This document shows, one piece after another, positions 15,768 through 20,523 of a stretch of DNA of 20,523 bases. Each line of letters begins with the position of its first letter. Position 1 is the first letter of the stretch. Below the pieces are notes generated by a model. It was not told the origin of the DNA. It made no database searches and saw only the letters and a program-made list of their open reading frames with translations. Origin of the DNA: Peribacter sp964404805 (GTDB taxonomy: Bacteria > Patescibacteriota > Gracilibacteria > Peribacterales > Peribacteraceae); contig CAYOLJ010000012.1 in assembly GCA_964404805.1 (NCBI GenBank), positions 1 to 20,523 of the forward strand. The letters run 5' to 3'. A program made the translations under genes and the position numbers.

Positions 15768-16535
15768 ATGAATTTTTCCAAACAACTCGGCTCTCTCCTG
15801 ACCGATTGTGGCTTCAGTGAAGCGGAAGTGCGAGTGTATCGAGAACTTTTGAGGAATCCTGCAGCAACTATTTGGGATCTTGTGAAGCGTACGGGTCTCT
15901 CAAAAAGTACAACATACCGTGCGTTTGATCGGTTGCGTTCATTGCGTGCTGTAGAGAATTCCGAACAAGGTATTCAGGCTCGTTCATTGAAACATGTGGT
16001 TGCTGAGCTGCAGAAACAAGAGCGATCATTGAGAAAGAATATTGTGAAGCTCAAACAGCTTGCTCCATATCTGCATGCCGCCGGATCTGAGCACGATACC
16101 TTCGAGGACTGTTACACACCCGATCAAATCCGCGATGCGTACCTACACATGTCCCAAGTGGAATATGACACAAATCTGGATTTTGGAGATTTTGAGAACT
16201 TCGTGCCGATTATTGGTGGATTAGAGACCCCGGAAACATTTCGTCGTAACCGCCTGAAGCATGCTGAGCACCGTGCTGTTTGCACTACATTCGGCCCTTT
16301 CACAGCACATTTCTGCACTCGCAAAACAGAGAAAGAATTCCGCAGTCACATCGATCTTCTCGATTTCGATTTCACGAAACACTTCATTGTGTTCTCCGAT
16401 ACCGGAGATGCCGTGTTATATGCACACTTCAACGATCAGGAACATCCCTATGCTGTACTTGTACATTCACGTGTTATTGCTGAAGCTGAGCGTGCACGCT
16501 TCCGACACTTTTCCCAGAAGGCTGGGAATGTTTGA
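15768..16535 (+). CDS. TrmB-like winged-helix transcriptional regulator (R3)
   Basis: A 255-residue regulator. Residues 8-70 form a winged helix (GFSEAEVRVYRELL, then TGLSKSTTYRAFDRLRSL as the recognition region). A helical linker (about 75-105) precedes a C-terminal effector-type domain (about 115-250). The layout equals that of R1 and R2, but the C-terminal domain has little obvious identity to theirs. It sits between paralogs H and I with its own promoter. ATG 15768 is preferred to TTG 15753 because of the -10 position and the length of the helix preceding GFSEAE. This segment and gene I look more AT-rich than the left part of the array, by eye. Ligand and targets are unknown. Confidence 0.83.
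   Translation: MNFSKQLGSLLTDCGFSEAEVRVYRELLRNPAATIWDLVKRTGLSKSTTYRAFDRLRSLRAVENSEQGIQARSLKHVVAELQKQERSLRKNIVKLKQLAPYLHAAGSEHDTFEDCYTPDQIRDAYLHMSQVEYDTNLDFGDFENFVPIIGGLETPETFRRNRLKHAEHRAVCTTFGPFTAHFCTRKTEKEFRSHIDLLDFDFTKHFIVFSDTGDAVLYAHFNDQEHPYAVLVHSRVIAEAERARFRHFSQKAGNV
16511..16528 (+). terminator. Possible terminator hairpin at the end of R3
   Basis: TTCCCAG (16511-16517) and CTGGGAA (16522-16528) form a 7-bp stem with a 4-base loop within the last codons of R3. A run of six T follows, but about a dozen bases downstream, inside a second small GCCA/TGGC stem. It is too distant for a textbook terminator. Confidence 0.25.
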
Positions 16536-16620
16536 GGCCATTTTTTGGCTTGCAGAAGACAAAATCCGACCATTATTGGTAGATTATTGACGCAATCATT
16601 TACAAGAAGACGATGGGGCT

Positions 16621-18300
16621 ATGTCTCGCACAGCTCTCTGTCGGCAATCAGGAACTTCATTTGAAATACGAGATGAAGATCTCGCGTTCTATGAAAAAAT
16701 TTCCCCCACGATTGCAGGAAAATGTTTTCGCATTTTGCCACCCTCACTTTGTCCGAGGGAACGAGAGAGAAGACGTTTGGCCTTTCGCAATGAGCGAATG
16801 CTCTATCGTCGAAAGAGCAATATGAGTGGGACAGAGATCATTTCATTCTTTCGATCGGATGCACCATTTACTGTCTTTTCTCATGAGGAGTGGTGGAGTG
16901 ATCGGTGGGACCCCCTTTCCTTTGGCCGTACTTTCGATTCCTCTAAATCATTCTTTGAGCAGTTTCAGGAGTTGCAACGTGCTGTGCCTCGTGTCCCTCT
17001 TATCAACAATGGAGCAGTGAATTCTGATTTCTGCAATTTCGCAGATGGAAACAAAAATTGCTATCTACTCACTTCTGCCAATCATAATGAAGATTCATTC
17101 TTCGGTTTTCTTGCCGTAGGGAATCACAATGCTGTCGATATTCTTTGGTGTACCGATTGCGAACTTGTCTATGAGTGTGTCGACTGTCGCAAGTGTTACG
17201 ATCTGAAGTATTCGCGTGATTGTGATGATTGTCACAGTGGCGCGTTCCTCGCAGATTGCAGAGGAGTACACGATTCCATTCTTTGTGTCGGATTGCGGCA
17301 GAAAAAGAACCACCTCTTGAATCAGCTAGTGAGTGCTAGTGAGATCGCGCACCTGAAAGAGGAGTTGAATGGAAGCGAGAGCAAGCGTAGAGAGATGGAG
17401 CAGAAATTTATTGAACTTCAACATGAGCATACTGTTCGCATAGCGTCAGTGGCCATTGGAAGCGAGAACGTAAGTGGCAACAATCTTTTCGAAAGCCGTA
17501 ATGTGCACCACGGATTTGATGTCTATTCCTCACATGATTGCGCATATTTGCATGATGGCCTTGGTGCGAGTGATTGTTTTGATATTTCGTTTTTCGATGG
17601 CACTGAACTTTGTTATGAATCCACGAGTCTCATCGGTTACGGATACCGATTCACTATGTACTGTCGTGATTCACGTGATCTCTTTTACTGCGATAGCTGT
17701 CATGGATGTGAGGAGTGCTTCGGCTGTGTTGGACTCCGTAAAAAGAAGCATTGCATATTAAACAAACAATATTCTGCAAGCGAATATGCGGAACGTGTAA
17801 CGGCAATTATAGGACACATGCAATCGAATAATGAATGGGGGGAATTCTTTCCGATTACCCTTTCGCCCTTTGCCTATAACGAAACAATTGCCCAAGAGTA
17901 TTTTCCGCATCCGAAACAGGAAGTTCTTGAGTGTGGATGGCAGTGGAAGGATAGGGAGGATGAATCGTCGAAAGTCGCAAAGATGATTCCCGCTGCCCAA
18001 TTGCCCGATTCCATTATCGATATTCCCGATGATATTCTGAATTGGGCGATCCAATGCGGGGCGACCAAACGTCCGTTCAGAATCGTGAAACAGGAACTCG
18101 AATTTTATCGGACCATGAAACTCCCGATTCCTCGCTTTCATCCAGACGAGCGGCACAAGAGGCGCATGACTCTCCGTAACCCCCGCACACTCTTTACACG
18201 CACCTGCATGAAGTGTCAGAAGCCAATTGAGACGACCTACGCCCCCGAGCGGCCGGAGACGGTCTATTGCGAAGATTGCTACCTTAAAGAAGTGTACTGA
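16621..18300 (+). CDS. Cys-rich paralog I, N-terminal ribbon ligands lost
   Basis: A 559-residue member with only 30 cysteines, against 34-49 in the others counted. The N-terminal ribbon fold is recognisable, but ligands are missing: CRQSG replaces the first Cys pair and CPRERERRR replaces CPDCRQQRR. The second ribbon has none left (RRKSNMSG). Module 1 lacks several Cys in its first half; module 2 keeps its end (CDSCHGCEECFGCVGLRKKKHC). The C-terminal ribbon (TRTCMKCQKPIETTYAPERP) is intact and its DNA closely matches H. The frame is open over its full length, so this is divergence and not a pseudogene. It ends CEDCYLKEVY with GTG TAC TGA. It starts 85 bases after R3; I could place no promoter or ribosome binding site. 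Function unknown. Confidence 0.85.
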   Translation: MSRTALCRQSGTSFEIRDEDLAFYEKISPTIAGKCFRILPPSLCPRERERRRLAFRNERMLYRRKSNMSGTEIISFFRSDAPFTVFSHEEWWSDRWDPLSFGRTFDSSKSFFEQFQELQRAVPRVPLINNGAVNSDFCNFADGNKNCYLLTSANHNEDSFFGFLAVGNHNAVDILWCTDCELVYECVDCRKCYDLKYSRDCDDCHSGAFLADCRGVHDSILCVGLRQKKNHLLNQLVSASEIAHLKEELNGSESKRREMEQKFIELQHEHTVRIASVAIGSENVSGNNLFESRNVHHGFDVYSSHDCAYLHDGLGASDCFDISFFDGTELCYESTSLIGYGYRFTMYCRDSRDLFYCDSCHGCEECFGCVGLRKKKHCILNKQYSASEYAERVTAIIGHMQSNNEWGEFFPITLSPFAYNETIAQEYFPHPKQEVLECGWQWKDREDESSKVAKMIPAAQLPDSIIDIPDDILNWAIQCGATKRPFRIVKQELEFYRTMKLPIPRFHPDERHKRRMTLRNPRTLFTRTCMKCQKPIETTYAPERPETVYCEDCYLKEVY

Positions 18301-18358
18301 TGCGAAGAGCTTGCCCTGAGACGAAGTCGAAGGGTGCTATCTCAAAGAGATTTACTGA
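18301..18358 (+). pseudogene. Tail fossil of a further Cys-rich paralog
   Basis: Directly after the TGA of I, TGCGAAGAG (18301-18309) and the stretch 18335-18358 together read C-E-E-C-Y-L-K-E-I-Y-stop, the family's exact C-terminus. They are separated by 25 bases (18310-18334) containing a palindromic repeat that breaks the frame. The simplest reading is the remains of a tenth paralog, or of a 3'-end duplication, later hit by the repeat. Confidence 0.6.
18314..18334. repeat. Short palindromic repeat inserted in the tail fossil
   Basis: The 21-base element pairs CCCT with AGGG and GAC with GTC around a GAA loop. It resembles the CCCTGAG...CGAAGGG intergenic palindromes seen in many bacterial genomes (recalled, not searched). 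It lies entirely within the 25-base interruption of the fossil tail. Confidence 0.55.
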
Positions 18359-18372
18359 AGCGCCGAAAGTTA

Positions 18373-18401
18373 TTTACAAAAGCGCCAAAATACTGGAGAA
18401 T
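18373..18401 (+). promoter_or_regulatory. Candidate promoter of the TraG-like ATPase
   Basis: TTTACA (18373-18378) and GAGAAT (18396-18401) have a 17-base spacer and lie 9 bases before ATG 18411. The -10 match is weak (4 of 6). GGAG at 18395-18398 is 12 bases from the ATG and is a poor ribosome binding site. Confidence 0.3.
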
Positions 18402-18410
18402 ACAGCTTAA

Positions 18411-20523
18411 ATGGCTTCCCTCCGCCACCTCCACATTGTGGTCCCACAGGGGACAAAGGAGAACAGAAAGCTGGAGTCCAAGTTCCAGGATCTGCTCGTG
18501 AGTCTGCGTAATACCGTCACGGAGGAGCGGTTTTCGTTCGAATACTTCGGCTACGAGCAGTACACGTACTTCTACGTCACTATGTATGAGAAGTACAAAG
18601 AGACGATCGAGGGTCTGATCTACTCCGCGTTTCCTGACGCCGAGATTCGCGAGACCAAAGACTTTACAGAACTGATGCATCCCCAAAAGCAGCACCTTGC
18701 CGGGTGCGAACTCTCTTTGAAGGAGAGGGATGTCTACCCCGTAAAGACATACGATATGTTTGAAGAAGACAGCATGTCGCGCCTCTTTTCGGTGATCTCC
18801 AAAATCGAGAGCGGCGAGCACGTGTGGGTGCAGATCATTGTGGAGCCGCATGCCGATGATGCGTTCTACCATTTCTTTCGCAGCTGGCGGTTTAAGTTTG
18901 CGAATCTGAAGAAGTTCTTCTCGGTGCGTGACCGACTGCGCAAAGAGGGGCGCAAGGGCATCCAGTCCGTTCGGTACGAAGCGGCCAAGCAAAAAGAGCT
19001 GACGAAGCCGTTCAAGGTCTCTATTCGCTGTGCGTACCTGAGCAAGAGTTTTGACGAGGCCAGTCGCAAGCTCGAAGCGGTGAAGAACAGCTTCTACCAC
19101 TTCAATGACTCGGATATCAACGGATTCGTCTCTTCAAAGGCCACAGAGTCGGCGTCATTTCTCAAGCACTTCAAGGAGCGGCGCCACGCACGTACCTACA
19201 TTCTGAGTGCCACGGAGGTCGCCACACTCTACCATTTGCCGAATTCAGACTACGTGCACCACATCGTCCATGTACTGGCGCGCAAGTCCGATCCTCCTCA
19301 AGATCTGCCACAGGCCGGTGAGAAAGAGGTGAGCACCTTCGGTATCACGAACTACCATAATAACTTCGTGAAGTTCGGTGTGCGCCTCGAAGATCGCCGA
19401 CGTCACCTGTATGTGGTGGGGAAATCCGGTGTGGGGAAAAGTAAGCTCCTTGAGCTTCTCATTAAAGAGGATCTGGAGCGTGGTAGGGGAGTAGCGGTGC
19501 TCGATCCACATGGCGATCTGGTCGACTGCGTCTTGAAGCATGTGCCCAAAAATAGCATCGATGATGTGATCCTGTTCGATCCGGGCGACACGGAGTTCCC
19601 CATCGCGTTCAATCCGCTCGCGAAGGTGGATGAGGCCTACAAGATGCAGCTCACCATCGGGTTCCTCGACATCTTCAAGAAGCTCTTCGGTGATAACTGG
19701 ACGTACCGGTTGGAGCACGTGCTGCGCTACACCACGCTGGCGCTGCTCGACAGTCCCAATACCACAGTGCTCTCGATCCTCAAGATGCTCAACGACAAGA
19801 ACTACCGTCAAAAGATCGTGGCACGCATTCAGGATAACGTGGTGAAGAGTTTCTGGGTCAGCGAGTTCGCCGCGTGGAGCGAGAAGTTCGATTCCGAGGC
19901 CATCACACCATTGCTCAACAAGGTTGGTCAGTTCGTGGCCACAAACATGATTCGCAACATCATTGGGCAGCCCACGGCGCGATTCGACATCCGCGATGTG
20001 ATGGATAACAAGAAAATTCTGCTCATGAAGGTGAGTAAAGGTCTTCTTGGCGAAGAGAACTCCTCACTCATCGGTTCCATGATCATCACCAAGATGTACC
20101 AGGCCGCCATGAGTCGTGCGAACGTAGAAGAGGAGCAGCGATCGGATTTCTACTTCTACGTCGATGAGTTTCAGAACTTCGCGACCGATACCTTCTACGA
20201 GATTCTCTCTGAGGCCCGCAAGTACCATTTGAATCTCACCATTGCTCACCAGTACATGGGGCAACTCTCGTCGAGGATTCGGCAGACGGTCTTCGGCAAC
20301 GTCGGTTCCATGATCAGCTTCCGCGTGGGTGCGGAGGATGCCGCCGTGCTCGAGAAGGAATACGAGCCCATCTTTAAAGAGCGCGATATCATTAACCTGG
20401 GTGTACGGGAGTTCTACATCAAAATGTCGGTGAAGGGTGAGATTCGCGAAGCGTTCTCGGGTCGTACGGTGGATGTGCCCAAGCCCAAAAATGACTACAC
20501 ACGCGAGATTATTGAGCTCTCGC
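18411..20523 (+). CDS. TraG/VirD4-type DNA-binding ATPase (3' end outside window)
   Basis: 704 residues are visible and the frame is still open at the edge. Residues 337-344 are a Walker A motif (GKSGVGKS) that follows RRRHLYVV; VAVLDPHGD follows shortly after, as in HerA/VirB4/TraG ATPases; D585-E586 in FYFYVDEFQNF is the Walker B motif; and LTIAHQYMGQL resembles the downstream sensor region. The roughly 330-residue N-terminal part has no motif I recognise and no clear membrane helices. Such ATPases are known to drive DNA or protein transfer, or pilus functions, in type IV secretion-like systems. In these small genomes they are common and their exact role is usually unknown. ATG 18411 is the first good start after the tail fossil. 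Nothing links it functionally to the Cys-rich array beyond adjacency. Confidence 0.85.
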   Translation, partial: MASLRHLHIVVPQGTKENRKLESKFQDLLVSLRNTVTEERFSFEYFGYEQYTYFYVTMYEKYKETIEGLIYSAFPDAEIRETKDFTELMHPQKQHLAGCELSLKERDVYPVKTYDMFEEDSMSRLFSVISKIESGEHVWVQIIVEPHADDAFYHFFRSWRFKFANLKKFFSVRDRLRKEGRKGIQSVRYEAAKQKELTKPFKVSIRCAYLSKSFDEASRKLEAVKNSFYHFNDSDINGFVSSKATESASFLKHFKERRHARTYILSATEVATLYHLPNSDYVHHIVHVLARKSDPPQDLPQAGEKEVSTFGITNYHNNFVKFGVRLEDRRRHLYVVGKSGVGKSKLLELLIKEDLERGRGVAVLDPHGDLVDCVLKHVPKNSIDDVILFDPGDTEFPIAFNPLAKVDEAYKMQLTIGFLDIFKKLFGDNWTYRLEHVLRYTTLALLDSPNTTVLSILKMLNDKNYRQKIVARIQDNVVKSFWVSEFAAWSEKFDSEAITPLLNKVGQFVATNMIRNIIGQPTARFDIRDVMDNKKILLMKVSKGLLGEENSSLIGSMIITKMYQAAMSRANVEEEQRSDFYFYVDEFQNFATDTFYEILSEARKYHLNLTIAHQYMGQLSSRIRQTVFGNVGSMISFRVGAEDAAVLEKEYEPIFKERDIINLGVREFYIKMSVKGEIREAFSGRTVDVPKPKNDYTREIIELS

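Noticed and set aside
1055..18300. Block duplication A-B-C-D to F-G-H-I
   Set aside because: The N-terminal ribbon types follow the same order (C-x2-C, C-x2-C, C-x4-C, lost), but the C-terminal blocks group A with B and put F and G with C, E, H and I, which contradicts a four-gene duplication.
1055..18300. Secreted or membrane-anchored surface proteins, suggested by the high Cys content
   Set aside because: No signal peptide, lipobox or membrane helix is visible in any of the nine copies.
1055..18300. Metallothionein-like metal storage
   Set aside because: The proteins are far longer, with only about 5-9% Cys and conserved Trp/Phe-rich blocks; metal binding by the ribbons is likely, but bulk storage is not supported.
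1..20523. tRNA, rRNA, CRISPR array or insertion sequence
   Set aside because: I saw no cloverleaf, rRNA core motif, regularly spaced repeat or transposase anywhere in the window.

Overview
The window looks like a bacterial chromosome segment of the Candidate Phyla Radiation (Patescibacteria), most likely a Peribacteria/Peregrinibacteria-type genome. The basis is the Cys-rich proteins ending in CEECYLKEVY, which I recall as characteristic of these genomes, together with TrmB-like regulators, very tight spacing and starts that look leaderless. TGA is used as a stop throughout, so the recoded Gracilibacteria/Absconditabacteria genetic code does not apply. The lineage is inference; I could not run a database search.

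Layout: a fragment of an upstream gene ends at 88 and is followed by a strong GC hairpin. A TrmB-like regulator (R1, minus strand, 129-884) converges on that hairpin and diverges from the array. From 1055 to 18300 lie nine full-length tandem paralogs (A-I, 549-564 residues, 30-49 cysteines in those counted) of a Cys-rich zinc-ribbon protein family. Two more TrmB-like regulators interrupt the array: R2 (9580-10377) after E, and R3 (15768-16535) between H and I. The order is R1 < > A-B-C-D, E-R2, F-G-H-R3-I. Just behind I is a broken tail of a further paralog (18301-18358), split by a short palindromic repeat. The window closes with the first 704 codons of a TraG/VirD4-type ATPase (18411 to the edge).

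Each paralog has the same plan: an N-terminal zinc ribbon; a second, usually degenerate ribbon followed by a W-rich block ending FFEQFxEL; Cys-rich module 1; a charged helical linker; Cys-rich module 2, homologous to module 1; an EWGEFFP block; an RPFRIVKQELEFYR block; and a C-terminal CxxC-x17-CxxC ribbon. No signal peptide or membrane segment is visible, so the proteins should be cytoplasmic. Their function is unknown to me. Metal or nucleic-acid binding is suggested by the ribbons but not shown.

Regulation: TATACT-type -10 hexamers sit 6-9 bases before many start codons, as expected for leaderless mRNAs. In six paralogs this hexamer is made by the final Val-Tyr-stop codons (GTA TAC TGA/TAA), so the conserved protein tail may double as a promoter element for the next gene. 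I found no tRNA, rRNA, CRISPR array or insertion sequence.
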